From contig NZ_KB907784.1 in the NCBI RefSeq assembly GCF_000382185.1, positions 3,747,133 to 3,811,132 on the forward strand: 64,000 nucleotides of DNA, read 5' to 3'. The DNA comes from Bordetella sp. FB-8 (lineage in GTDB: Bacteria; Pseudomonadota; Gammaproteobacteria; Burkholderiales; Burkholderiaceae_B). The notes beneath the pieces were generated by a model. The model was not told the DNA's origin, made no database searches, and worked only from the letters and a program-made list of their open reading frames with translations. Below are positions 41,919 through 50,759 of this stretch, one piece after another. Position numbers and translations under genes: made by a program. How positions within the stretch are numbered: the first letter of the stretch is position 1; each line of letters starts with the position of its first letter.

Positions 41919-41936
41919 CGCAAGGCTTTCCTTGCG
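41919..41936 (+). terminator. stem-loop after pilM, weak terminator or processing site
   Basis: CGCAAGG (41919-41925) pairs with CCTTGCG (41930-41936) across a four-base loop. Only a short TT follows, so it is unlikely to stop transcription fully; it may tune the ratio of upstream to downstream pil mRNA. Confidence 0.45.
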
Positions 41937-42019
41937 TTGACTTTCACCAGGTCTGGCGCAAACCCTCGCGGTTGATCTGAAGCCGTGAACGTGAGTTCGC
42001 GGCTTGAACAGGATTGCTC

Positions 42020-43372
42020 ATGCGACTCATCACCCGTAAAGCAAGAGAAAGCAAGCAGACGGTCTTCAAGACCGTCAATGGCATTACGCCGATCAAGATA
42101 GGCCGGCGCATCTTCGTGAGCGGCCTGGACTGGCAGGTATTGCCCAATGGCGGGAACTACCAGATCGAAGCACGCAAGATCGCCAAACGAGAGCGGGAAG
42201 AGACGGGCAAGCCCTTCGAAGCTGTCTTCGTTCGCCGCCAGGCCGATGTCGTACAGGCTGGCTTCGCAGTGCGCGGGGCGCGCGCGCGCCGCGGCACAGT
42301 TCCCTTGGCCGCTGTGGCCGCCGATGCGCTGGGGCCGTCATTCCTCGCTGCTTTCGAAGTCGAGCCGGGCAAGTACGCCATCACCGGCGCGATGAACGAC
42401 ATTATCCTTCCTCAATCGGACAAGTACCTTGATGCCGTACAGGCACGTGCGCATTTCCAGAAGCTGTGGGACTCCTTGGAGTCCTCCCTGGGCGTGGAAG
42501 ACTTCGAAGTCTATGCGCCCGAGGGGTTCTTCAAGGATGCCCAGCCCTATGCCCTCGACGCTCTGGCGCGGCACGTCAAGCGCAGCCATCGCCTGAAAAA
42601 GCGTCCCACTTTCGCGCCGAACGATCTGGCGCGGTATTTCGTCTGGGGCTGCGTTCTGACGGCGCTTCTGGCTGGCGGGTGGATCTATGCCTCAGATCAG
42701 GCCGAGAAATCGCGGCTTGCCCGTCAGAAGACGGTAGCGCCTGCGCATCCGGTCACTGCGGCTGAGCTGGCGGCCACGCGGCCCTGGACGTACCAGGCCC
42801 AGCCGGGCGTTTTCGCGCAGCGCTGTACGAAAAGCCTGGGCGTTCTCCCCCTGACCATGGACGGATGGGTGCTAGCCAATGCGCACTGCGAGGCAAACCT
42901 GGTCGCGGCCCAATATGCGCGCACGCAAGGCAGAACGTCCAATGGCTTTTCATCTGCCATTTCAACCTGGTCTCCCAGGCTACAGGTCGCTTTTTCGAAC
43001 GATGGCGACTTGGCCACGGTCACCTGGGCCATGTCGATGCCGCCAGGCGGGGACGACGGTCTAGGCGCTTTACAAGCCCGCAAGACGGACTTCCTGAGTT
43101 ACTGGCAACACCGGCTCATATCGGTCCCGATGACAAGCAGCGCATCCCAATTTGCAGCGGATTACGTCCCGCCCAAGACGGCTGCCGATCCCCGGCAGTT
43201 GCATCCGAACTGGCAAACCCTGTCCTGGGAAATCAAGGACAGCCCGCGCAACCCCACCAGCCTGATCGAGGGTCTCTCGGTCCCCGGCGTACGCATCCAG
43301 TCCATCTCGCTCGCCTTTGGCGAATCAGGCGACCTGAACTGGAGTCTCAAAGGAAATCTCTATGGTCAGTGA
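42020..43372 (+). CDS. pilO2: PilO-like pilin accessory protein
   Basis: This 450-residue inner-membrane protein has a large N-terminal cytoplasmic part (GRRIFVSGLDWQVLPNGGNY; DFEVYAPEGFF), one central membrane segment at about 212-232 (YFVWGCVLTALLAGGWIYA) and a C-terminal periplasmic domain. This is the layout of PilO (PilO2) of type IVB pili, which bridges the platform protein to the periplasmic complex. ATG 42020 is taken; a TTG two codons earlier is possible. It overlaps pilP by 11 bases. Confidence 0.82.
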   Translation: MRLITRKARESKQTVFKTVNGITPIKIGRRIFVSGLDWQVLPNGGNYQIEARKIAKREREETGKPFEAVFVRRQADVVQAGFAVRGARARRGTVPLAAVAADALGPSFLAAFEVEPGKYAITGAMNDIILPQSDKYLDAVQARAHFQKLWDSLESSLGVEDFEVYAPEGFFKDAQPYALDALARHVKRSHRLKKRPTFAPNDLARYFVWGCVLTALLAGGWIYASDQAEKSRLARQKTVAPAHPVTAAELAATRPWTYQAQPGVFAQRCTKSLGVLPLTMDGWVLANAHCEANLVAAQYARTQGRTSNGFSSAISTWSPRLQVAFSNDGDLATVTWAMSMPPGGDDGLGALQARKTDFLSYWQHRLISVPMTSSASQFAADYVPPKTAADPRQLHPNWQTLSWEIKDSPRNPTSLIEGLSVPGVRIQSISLAFGESGDLNWSLKGNLYGQ

Positions 43373-44129
43373 ACGTCTTCAGCGCCAGCTCTGCAGGATC
43401 GGACAGCGCGCCGGTCTGCGTAGCAGCATCCTGCGCAGAATCTTGGTCTATGTCGTTTTGCCATTGCTCGTGTATTGGGCAATGAGTTGGGCGCCGCGGG
43501 CTCATGCCGCTGAGGCTGTCGCCGCCTCCACCCTGCACAGCCTTCCGACCAGTTCCGTTGGCCTGGCCAACAAGGTCGAACCCAGCGCCGCGAAACCGAT
43601 CGCCACGGCCGGCGACGAGACACCTCGCCCGCCCCTGACGGTCAGCGACATCGATGCGGTGATGCAAGACGAAATCCTGCTCAAGGCCATGGTGCAGCGG
43701 GCCAAGCAGCGCCACGATCTGAGCCAGTATTCCGACGGCCAGACCTCGGGTCTGGTCGCACCGACCTTGCCGCACGTCCAATGGCGCCGCGCCACGGCTG
43801 CGGGCTGGGTTGCCAAATTCGTCTATGACGGCGGCGACTCGGTGGTCGCTGGGATTGGGGACTCACTCCCAGGCGGATATACCGTGGCTGTGCTCTCGGA
43901 TGCCGCCGTCAAGATCAAACGCGGCGGCGCGATATTCGATCTTTTATCCGCGGCTCCCGGAAAGCCTACACCGGCCAACGATGCCGTGCAAAGGCCAGGA
44001 TCTGGCAGTTCCCCACTGGCTTGGGCTCCTGGCGCTGCCCGGGCAGGCAGCGCGAATCTATCCCCACCCCTTCAGCCCATGCCCCCTCAATCTGTGGCGC
44101 CTGGCGTTCTCGGCGCTCGCCGCCAATAG
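43362..44129 (+). CDS. pilP: PilP-like pilus biogenesis protein
   Basis: This 255-residue protein has an N-terminal signal-anchor (ILVYVVLPLLVYWAMSWAPR followed by AHA) and the PilP core LTVSDIDAVMQDEILLKAM, then VYDGGDSVVAGIGDSLPGGYTV. The C-terminus is Pro-rich. In R64 PilP is periplasmic and works with PilO and the secretin. AGGA lies before ATG 43362, inside the end of pilO. Confidence 0.8.
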   Translation: MVSERLQRQLCRIGQRAGLRSSILRRILVYVVLPLLVYWAMSWAPRAHAAEAVAASTLHSLPTSSVGLANKVEPSAAKPIATAGDETPRPPLTVSDIDAVMQDEILLKAMVQRAKQRHDLSQYSDGQTSGLVAPTLPHVQWRRATAAGWVAKFVYDGGDSVVAGIGDSLPGGYTVAVLSDAAVKIKRGGAIFDLLSAAPGKPTPANDAVQRPGSGSSPLAWAPGAARAGSANLSPPLQPMPPQSVAPGVLGARRQ

Positions 44130-44137
44130 GTTTCAAG

Positions 44138-45871
44138 ATGGAACACACCTTTTTGGATTCGGATGAATCCGGCGTCATAGCTATGTCCACAGACGTTGCC
44201 ACAGAGGTTTCGGTTGCCGGCACGGCGCAGGATGCGCCCGAAATCCTCCCGGAACTGCTGGGCGAAGAGCTGCCCGGCGCACCTCGGCTAGAACCCGCCA
44301 TCAAGCCGATCGCGCGGCCCGAACAGGCGATCACGTCAATACTCTCGGCCAGGCCTGGACACGCCTACTACGCGCAACCAATCGTTCAACAGAAAGTGGT
44401 CCTGGGCGATAACGGCGTCCTGTATCTGGCTGAAGATGCCATGCGGGACATTCTGGTCATGGATTATGTGGCGATGCTCGATCGCCGCAAGGCGTTGTCG
44501 GACGGACGTGTCGTGCCTTACAAGACCACGCGCACGGTGCCGTATTCCGAGCTTCAGCGCCTCAATGCCCAGTTGGCCGGCGCCGATGAGCTCAGCGAGA
44601 TCGATATCGCCCGCAAGACCGCCGAAGAGTCCGAGGTGATCTCGATCATTGCCGAGGGCGCAAAACTTCAAGCGTCCGATATCTTTTTCGAGATCCCTTA
44701 TCGGGGCGACGCGGAAATTCACTACCGCATTGCCGGCGACATCGAGCGGCGCTTCCGGATTAAGCCCGAACGAATGAAACGGCTGATCCGAACCATATTC
44801 GAGTCCATGTGCGAGGCGCGTAGCGACCCTTACTACGATCCGACCCGTGATCAGACGGCGCGCATTGCCAGTGTCTTTCTCGAGGGACTGGGCCTGCATC
44901 GCTGCCGCGTCTCGACCGGCCCCACTGAAGAGGACCGGCCGCTATTGCAGTTGCGGCTGCATTACGACATGGGCGAGCCGCGCAGCCTGATCGAGCTGGG
45001 CTACACGCAACAACATCAGGACCTGCTCTACGATGCGGCCAGTTATCCCTATGGGTTCATCTTATTCACGGGGCCCACCGGCTGCGGCAAGTCCACGACT
45101 TTGAACAACATCGTGGGCTACCTTCAGATCCTGAATCGCTTTCGCAACAAGATCTATGCGCTGGAAGACCCGAACGAGATGCCCTACGTCGGCGCCATCG
45201 CCAAGAACATCTCACGCAACGGCGCTGGCCGAGAGGCCGAAGAGCTGGCCTGGGTTCAGGCCGGGGAAACCATCCTCAGGTGGAACCCGAACTGGGTCAT
45301 TTTTGGCGAACTTCGCCTGCGGGCCACGATGGATGTGGCGCTCACGTCCGCGCTGACCAACCATCTGACCTGGGGCAGCCTGCACGCCAGCTCGTCGACC
45401 ATCGCACCGGTGCGGTTGATGGAGGCCGGCATCGAGATGGGTTTTCTATGCGACCCGGAAATCTTCCGGCTCTTTGCCAATCAAAGCCTGGCCGCGCAGG
45501 TCTGTCCGGCTTGCTCGGTCCCTTATGAGCAAGGCGCAGCAAACCTGCAAGCAGGATTGCGACGGCGCGTAGAAGCGCTGTGCATGCCCGAGACGGTTAG
45601 GTTGCGCAATCCCCAGGGTTGCAGTCTGTGCCATCGCGGGGCGCTGCGGCTACGCACCCTTTGCGCTGAAGTAATGGCAACAGACGAGAAGCTCATGAAG
45701 GTGTTTCGCGATGAAGGCGAACACGCAATGCGCAAGTTCTGGGTCCATGAGCGCGGGGGAATGACCAAAACCTCACACGCGATCGCCAAGATCAATCAAG
45801 GGCTCATCGACCCGAGCGACGCCGAACGCATGGTGTCGCCCCTGGACGCGGACAGAAACCTGAAGCAATAG
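44138..45871 (+). CDS. pilQ: PilQ assembly ATPase (GspE/PilB family)
   Basis: This 577-residue cytoplasmic secretion ATPase has Walker A GPTGCGKST near residues 312-320, the Asp box YALEDPNEMPY, Walker B-like WVIFGELRLRATMDVAL and the His box TWGSLHASSS. A CxxC pair (QVCPACS, then GCSLCH) in the C-terminal third resembles the zinc site of GspE proteins. It powers pilin polymerisation. No PilT-type retraction ATPase is seen. The alternative start is ATG 44185. Confidence 0.92.
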   Translation: MEHTFLDSDESGVIAMSTDVATEVSVAGTAQDAPEILPELLGEELPGAPRLEPAIKPIARPEQAITSILSARPGHAYYAQPIVQQKVVLGDNGVLYLAEDAMRDILVMDYVAMLDRRKALSDGRVVPYKTTRTVPYSELQRLNAQLAGADELSEIDIARKTAEESEVISIIAEGAKLQASDIFFEIPYRGDAEIHYRIAGDIERRFRIKPERMKRLIRTIFESMCEARSDPYYDPTRDQTARIASVFLEGLGLHRCRVSTGPTEEDRPLLQLRLHYDMGEPRSLIELGYTQQHQDLLYDAASYPYGFILFTGPTGCGKSTTLNNIVGYLQILNRFRNKIYALEDPNEMPYVGAIAKNISRNGAGREAEELAWVQAGETILRWNPNWVIFGELRLRATMDVALTSALTNHLTWGSLHASSSTIAPVRLMEAGIEMGFLCDPEIFRLFANQSLAAQVCPACSVPYEQGAANLQAGLRRRVEALCMPETVRLRNPQGCSLCHRGALRLRTLCAEVMATDEKLMKVFRDEGEHAMRKFWVHERGGMTKTSHAIAKINQGLIDPSDAERMVSPLDADRNLKQ

Positions 45872-45925
45872 GCGTTGCCGCGTCGTCCGGGCCGAGGCCA
45901 TCGCATTCAATAAATAGGAATACCA

Positions 45926-47077
45926 ATGGCTTGGCCACAATTCATGCGGCGTGATAGGTCTGTCCCGTCCAAGCGGCGGGCAAATTTGAGGATTCTCACC
46001 AAGCAGCGCGCATTCAAACGCAGAATGAGAATCAACTTCTATCGAACGCTGCATCAGTACGAGAAAGCAGGCAGATCCAAAAAGCGCGCCCTGCAGTCGA
46101 TGCGCGATACCTACAGCGCCTACCTGACTGTCAGACAGCGTATCGGCAACTGGCTATATCAACGGTTCGGGGGACGCAAGAAATTGGCCTTTCGTCCGGT
46201 CCCTGCCATCGTGGCTGAAGAGGCGTTGACCAAGGTGGATCAACCCCTTCATGAAGCGCTCGCCGACTGGCTTCCTGAATCCGAATTGGCCGTGCTCGAG
46301 GCCGGTGAAGTTTCAGGCGACCCGGTACAGAGTCTGGACATGGCCAAGCGGCTGGTCGAGCGTCAAACGCAGATGTGGGGCTCTCTGGTCAGCGGCTTCT
46401 CGTATCCCCTTCTTCTCATCGCCGGCGTCATGGCGGTTCTTTATGGTTTGGCCGGAGAACTGCCGAACGTGAACGTGAGCGGTGTATCGGGTTTCTCTCC
46501 GATTGCGGCCTTTGTGATCGGCGCCGCCGAATTCGTCTACGTCTATTGGTTCATCTCGATTTGCGGACCGATAGCGCTAATCGCGATTGCCATCCTGTCG
46601 CTTCCGCGTTGGACGGGGCGCGGTCGGATTCTGGCCGACCACATCGCGCCCTGGTCGTATTACCGGCGCATACACGGGGCGATGTTCCTCTTTTCGTATT
46701 GCGTCCTCCAGAAAAGCGGCTCGCCGGTGCTCAAGTCTCTGGCGGTTCTTGCCAGATCGGCCAACCCGTATCTCAAGTCACGCATTCATGCAGCCATGTA
46801 TGGCGTGCGCCAGGGCTACAAGGTCGGTCAAGCACTCCGGCTGGCTGGGCACAATTTTCCAGACCGCGAAGCATTACCGGTTCTGGAAGACATCGGCTCT
46901 CTACAAGGGTCGGCCGATGCGCTGATCGAATATGCCGAGGGCTGGCTGGAAGACACCGTCAAGCTCATCGAGCAGATCTCCAAACGGTTCAACGCCTTCG
47001 CCAAGACCTGGATCATCATCTGGATCGCGCTGATCGCTGTGACGCTCCTTGAAATCATTCAACACTCCTACAAGTAG
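45926..47077 (+). CDS. pilR: PilR inner-membrane platform protein (GspF-like)
   Basis: This 383-residue polytopic protein has GspF/PilC-like halves. A basic N-terminus and the first T2SSF repeat (EALADWLPESELAVLEAGEV) lead to membrane segments at about 153-172, 186-225 and 358-378. The second repeat contains GVRQGYKVGQALRLAGHNFP. It is the rotor/platform for the PilQ ATPase. It starts 54 bases after pilQ and ends seven bases before pilS. Confidence 0.88.
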   Translation: MAWPQFMRRDRSVPSKRRANLRILTKQRAFKRRMRINFYRTLHQYEKAGRSKKRALQSMRDTYSAYLTVRQRIGNWLYQRFGGRKKLAFRPVPAIVAEEALTKVDQPLHEALADWLPESELAVLEAGEVSGDPVQSLDMAKRLVERQTQMWGSLVSGFSYPLLLIAGVMAVLYGLAGELPNVNVSGVSGFSPIAAFVIGAAEFVYVYWFISICGPIALIAIAILSLPRWTGRGRILADHIAPWSYYRRIHGAMFLFSYCVLQKSGSPVLKSLAVLARSANPYLKSRIHAAMYGVRQGYKVGQALRLAGHNFPDREALPVLEDIGSLQGSADALIEYAEGWLEDTVKLIEQISKRFNAFAKTWIIIWIALIAVTLLEIIQHSYK

Positions 47078-47084
47078 GCATTTG

Positions 47085-47564
47085 ATGAAAATCTCGAATC
47101 AAAAAGCTCTTCACGCTCAACGCGGGTTCTGGATAGGCCCAGCACTCGGTACATTGGCGGTGGTTCTCGTACTGGTCGTCTTCGGCAGCGGAATTTTCCG
47201 CTTTCTCTCCAACCAATACACGATCTATACCGAGTTCAATAATCTCAAATCTGTCGTTACCGGCGCCGACGCACTCGAGCTAGGCGGCTCCTACGCCAGC
47301 GTCAACAATGCCGCACTTCAGACCTCCGAGGCCTTCGGCAACATGACGGGCGCGGCCGTCGGCGGCACGGTCATTAACAAGTGGGGCGGCCCCGTAACCG
47401 TGACCGGGACGGCGAGCAATGTCCAGATCACCTGGGGCGCCGTTCCTCCCAGTGCGTGTTCGGGCTTCTTGGCTCGCGCTGCCGACAGCAAGCTCTTTGA
47501 CACCGCCTCCATGCCGACCTGCAACGGAACGGGCAATACGGACCTGACCTTCACGCACTACTAG
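47085..47564 (+). CDS. pilS: PilS major type IVB prepilin
   Basis: The 159-residue prepilin has a short basic leader ending AQRG, then FWIGPALGTLAVVLVLVVFG as the hydrophobic spine, and a globular domain with two Cys that could form the pilin disulfide (SACSGF and MPTCNG). Cleavage after Gly would leave Phe at +1. The usual Glu at +5 is absent (Pro instead). Length and position are as in R64 PilS. A prepilin peptidase gene is not seen nearby. Confidence 0.85.
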   Translation: MKISNQKALHAQRGFWIGPALGTLAVVLVLVVFGSGIFRFLSNQYTIYTEFNNLKSVVTGADALELGGSYASVNNAALQTSEAFGNMTGAAVGGTVINKWGGPVTVTGTASNVQITWGAVPPSACSGFLARAADSKLFDTASMPTCNGTGNTDLTFTHY

Positions 47565-47587
47565 CCCATAACTCAGGTATGTGAGCA

Positions 47588-48817
47588 ATGCGATCATTAT
47601 TTGCATTTCCGATGCGCCCGCGCGCTTCGAAGCCAACCTGCAAGCTCTCGAGTCAGGCTGGTTTCTGGCTTGGACCTGCGCTGGGCGCGCTTGCGCTCTT
47701 GATAATCATCGCCACGGGTTCAGCTGTTTTAATCCGCTATGCGGCCGAGACCCTACGTGTCAATTCCAGCGCTTCGCAACTGGAAGCCATGAGCACGGCC
47801 GCGGCGCATTATGTTGAAAGCAACTACGGTACGCTCACGACCTCATTGGCGCTAAACGGCGCCGCTTCGTCCGTGACCCCGGCCATGATGCAGACAGACG
47901 GAGACCTGGACAGCGGATATTCTGCGATGAACGCATACGGCCAGAGCTACCTTCTCCAGCTCCGATACGTAACACAGGGGTCTGGCGCGAATATTCGTAA
48001 CGTCATCGAACCCATGCTGTGCACCATGGGTGGGACACAGCTCGCGGATCAGATCGCGCTTCGAATTGCGTCAAAGGTTGATGCAGGGGGAACCGTTCTC
48101 TCTACCAGTCCCACAATTGCCATGGGTAATAACGGGCAATGGTCGCAAGTACTGGCCAACTTCGGTATCGCGCCTGGCGCAGGACACGTCTGCGTCGGAC
48201 TCTTCGCCAACGACGCCGGGATGATCGCGGACTATCTGTACCGCAATGCAGTTCCTGGACACCCTGAAGTCAATCGCATGAATACTACGATCGACATGAA
48301 CAATAACGCGATCAATAACGCTTCCACTGTGACGGCATTGGGAAAAATATCTGCAGGAGGAGACGTCGAAGTCGGGAAATATCTTCAAATTGATGGGGTA
48401 GCGACGATCAATCAATCGTGCTCCCCGAATGGCATTATGGCCAAAGACGCCTCGGGTAATGCTCTGGTCTGTCTTGCAGGCGCATGGGCACGCTACGTCA
48501 ATGTGGCGGGCGACACGATGACCGGCGCACTGCAAGTCAATCAGAATAGCTGGTCGATGTTGGCGATGAATGGTAGCGGCGCTCCCAATGCAGCGGCTCA
48601 ATCTCCCGCGGGAAGTCTCTATATCAATGACGCCTATGTCAGATCAATAGGCAAATGGATAAGCCAGGTTCTATCAGGATTTGGGCCTCATGGTCCAGTT
48701 TCCTATGTCTATCCGACAGGAAACATCTACACAGGTGGATGTCTTAATGAAGTCTTCACCGATGGCAGTCAGGCGTCCACTGGGTATTGTTGGTCACCGA
48801 GTCCAAATGGAAATTAA
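47588..48817 (+). CDS. pilV: PilV minor pilin, tip adhesin
   Basis: This 409-residue prepilin has the same N-terminal type as PilS (QAGFWLGPALGALALLIIIA). A PilV body follows (FGIAPGAGHVCVGLFANDAG, AGDTMTGALQVNQ) with a C-terminal receptor-binding portion (YPTGNIYTGGCLNEVFTDG). R64 PilV tips bind recipient lipopolysaccharide and vary by shufflon inversion. I found no inverted sfx-like repeats or rci recombinase after this gene, so one fixed tip is encoded. The last 600 bases are visibly less GC-rich than the front. Confidence 0.88.
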   Translation: MRSLFAFPMRPRASKPTCKLSSQAGFWLGPALGALALLIIIATGSAVLIRYAAETLRVNSSASQLEAMSTAAAHYVESNYGTLTTSLALNGAASSVTPAMMQTDGDLDSGYSAMNAYGQSYLLQLRYVTQGSGANIRNVIEPMLCTMGGTQLADQIALRIASKVDAGGTVLSTSPTIAMGNNGQWSQVLANFGIAPGAGHVCVGLFANDAGMIADYLYRNAVPGHPEVNRMNTTIDMNNNAINNASTVTALGKISAGGDVEVGKYLQIDGVATINQSCSPNGIMAKDASGNALVCLAGAWARYVNVAGDTMTGALQVNQNSWSMLAMNGSGAPNAAAQSPAGSLYINDAYVRSIGKWISQVLSGFGPHGPVSYVYPTGNIYTGGCLNEVFTDGSQASTGYCWSPSPNGN

Positions 48818-48865
48818 GTGCGTGGCCAATCACGAGCACGCGAAAAAATAAATCGGAAGAAAATC

Positions 48866-49549
48866 ATGAAGCGAATATTGGGAAATTTTCTTGCCAGATT
48901 CTTGATTTCATACATTTCTCTCACGAGCGCTCTACTGGTCTACGGGTCTGCAAGAGCGCAGGGTATCGAAAGCACGAATTTGCTCAACACAAATTCACTA
49001 CTTTCTTCCGCTCCTCGTCTTTCAGACGACGAGAAACTACCTTGTGAAGCTCTGATTTGTCTTTCATCATCGAGTGGCAATGCCTTGTCGCAGTGTGCGC
49101 CAGCCATTTCAGCTTTCAACAGTATCAACGCCCTAAATTGGTCTGATACGTTTCAGGACCGGCTGAATTGGCTCAAGAAATGTCCCACTGTCACAGATAA
49201 CCCTGATATGACCAACCTGGCCGTCGCAATCATCAACGGTTCATTGGGTTGTGACTCAGCAACGCTTAATCGGGTTCTCCGGACCGTGATCGGAGGTTGT
49301 GGCGGTGACTGCGGCACCCTGGGTAAGGTTGAAATTAGCAACTCAATGCCAGGGTATTGCAGCGCCTATTACAACAACCCATACATTCAGGGCGGAATCT
49401 CTCGGCCAGTTTATGTCGGCACACCCCAAACAGGTGGATTTTGGACCGATCCGACGGATCTCCAAGCAGCGCAGGCTCAGTACCAAGCAAAGCTAGAAGC
49501 TATGCAAGCGGCGCAATTTGCGAACGAACACAGTCCCGGTGGCAATTAG
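48866..49549 (+). CDS. trbM: TrbM/KikA-like conjugation protein
   Basis: This 227-residue secreted protein has a signal peptide (FLISYISLTSALLVYGSARA followed by QG). A Cys-rich N-terminal domain of TrbM kind follows (KLPCEALICLSSSSGNALSQ, then CAPAISAFNSI and LNWLKKCPT), with more Cys pairs and a Gln/Ala-rich tail (LQAAQAQYQAKLEAMQAAQF). TrbM proteins accompany conjugative type IV systems with an undefined periplasmic role. ATG 48866 follows GGAAGAAAA. It is cotranscribed with virB1, nine bases ahead of its GTG. Confidence 0.8.
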   Translation: MKRILGNFLARFLISYISLTSALLVYGSARAQGIESTNLLNTNSLLSSAPRLSDDEKLPCEALICLSSSSGNALSQCAPAISAFNSINALNWSDTFQDRLNWLKKCPTVTDNPDMTNLAVAIINGSLGCDSATLNRVLRTVIGGCGGDCGTLGKVEISNSMPGYCSAYYNNPYIQGGISRPVYVGTPQTGGFWTDPTDLQAAQAQYQAKLEAMQAAQFANEHSPGGN

Positions 49550-49557
49550 GAGGCCAC

Positions 49558-50307
49558 GTGAATTTCATCGCAATGGCTCACCAATGCGCACCGAACGTCC
49601 ATATCACGACCCTGATGGCCGTCGTTCGCCATGAATCCGGTTTCGATCCCCTGGCGATTCATATCAATGGCAAGGGAGCCCGTTCAATCCATCCGAAATC
49701 TCGGGACGATGCGGTGCAAGAAGCTCGCAAACTCCTGGCGGCCGGTATGTCCTTCGATGCGGGCTACGGCCAGGTCAATGTGAAGAACTGGAGCTGGCTG
49801 GGACTGACGCCCGAGACCGTGTTCGAACCTTGCACCAACCTTGCGGCCGCGCAGCGGGTGCTGGTTCGTTGCTATGAGCTGGCATCTTCGGCATACGGGC
49901 GCACCACTCACGCGCTATATGCCGCCTTCAGTTGCTACAACACGGGCAATCTGACGGCGGGATTTGCCAATGGCTACGTCCAGAGCGTCGTCGCCGATGC
50001 GGGACTCAAAGTGCCCGCCTTGACCGGCGTTGCCGCCAATGATGTTGTGATCCCTGACGCGCCCGATCCAGTTACGGCGTCTCCTGATTTCAGGGCCAAG
50101 CCGGCCGGATCAGGCCAACCGGCCAAGGTCACGGTGTCGAATTCGCCGCCACGACCCAACTCACCGCTCGACGGTTTCGCCAGGCCCCGACCCGACGCCT
50201 TCGCACAAGCGCGCGAGGATGCCTTCTCTCAGCCCTTGGGCCTTTTTGCCTCGGGTGGGGACGCACAAGTGGGGACGATCACCGTCCACGCCTTCGGATC
50301 GCCCTAG
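49558..50307 (+). CDS. virB1: VirB1 lytic transglycosylase
   Basis: This 249-residue SLT-family muramidase has its catalytic Glu in VVRHESGFDPLAI, then GYGQVNVKNWSWLGLT and SCYNTGN as the other family motifs. It opens peptidoglycan for the secretion channel. The GTG start at 49558 is fixed by a perfect AGGAGG at 49549-49554. No signal peptide is obvious, so export is unclear. The C-terminal 80 residues are Pro/Ala/Asp-rich and outside the SLT fold. Confidence 0.9.
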   Translation: MNFIAMAHQCAPNVHITTLMAVVRHESGFDPLAIHINGKGARSIHPKSRDDAVQEARKLLAAGMSFDAGYGQVNVKNWSWLGLTPETVFEPCTNLAAAQRVLVRCYELASSAYGRTTHALYAAFSCYNTGNLTAGFANGYVQSVVADAGLKVPALTGVAANDVVIPDAPDPVTASPDFRAKPAGSGQPAKVTVSNSPPRPNSPLDGFARPRPDAFAQAREDAFSQPLGLFASGGDAQVGTITVHAFGSP

Positions 50308-50395
50308 CCTGCCCACGCCCGGGACTCCGAGTCAGGGCGATCATCTTCTCTGTTTTTCTCCTGCTGGAATCTGATCCAGCCGGAGATCTCTTTGT

Positions 50396-50426
50396 CCGTT
50401 CTCGCTGTTGAGAACGGCGTTTTTTT
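50396..50426 (+). terminator. intrinsic terminator/attenuator before virB2
   Basis: CCGTTCTC (50396-50403) and GAGAACGG (50410-50417) form a perfect 8 bp stem with a six-base loop, followed by CG and seven T. The T run ends ten bases before the virB2 ATG, and GGAG between them is the ribosome-binding site. Confidence 0.8.
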
Positions 50427-50436
50427 GGAGTTCTCC

Positions 50437-50757
50437 ATGCAGCGTATTTCCCATAAGCGTGTCAATGCGATTCGCGGCGTTGTCGGCCTGTTCCTCCTGG
50501 CCCTGATGGCGGCCGAACCGGTGCTGGCCCAGGCCACGGGCGGGCTGAGCCAAGCCTCGACCACCTTCACCCAGATCAAAACCTATCTGTGGGTGATCAT
50601 CCCGATCGTATGCGTCATCGCCGGCGGCATCCTCGGGGTGCTCTACAGCCTGGACATCATCCGCAAGGACACCTTTTACCAGTGGGCGGGCGGAGTGGTG
50701 ATCGCCGGCATCGTCGCTGGCGGCCTGGTGGATCTGGTCTTTGGTACGAGCCTCTAA
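50437..50757 (+). CDS. virB2: VirB2 conjugative pilin
   Basis: The 106-residue propilin has a signal peptide (RGVVGLFLLALMAAEPVLAQ), a short polar stretch and two membrane helices (YLWVIIPIVCVIAGGILGVL; WAGGVVIAGIVAGGLVDLVF). The mature pilin would be about 70 residues, normal for VirB2/TrbC. ATG 50437 follows TTGGAG. It is two bases from virB3. Confidence 0.88.
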   Translation: MQRISHKRVNAIRGVVGLFLLALMAAEPVLAQATGGLSQASTTFTQIKTYLWVIIPIVCVIAGGILGVLYSLDIIRKDTFYQWAGGVVIAGIVAGGLVDLVFGTSL

Positions 50758-50759
50758 CC

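Noticed and set aside
47588..48866. A shufflon at the 3' end of pilV
   Set aside because: No inverted short repeats, alternative C-terminal segments or Rci-type recombinase gene are visible after pilV.
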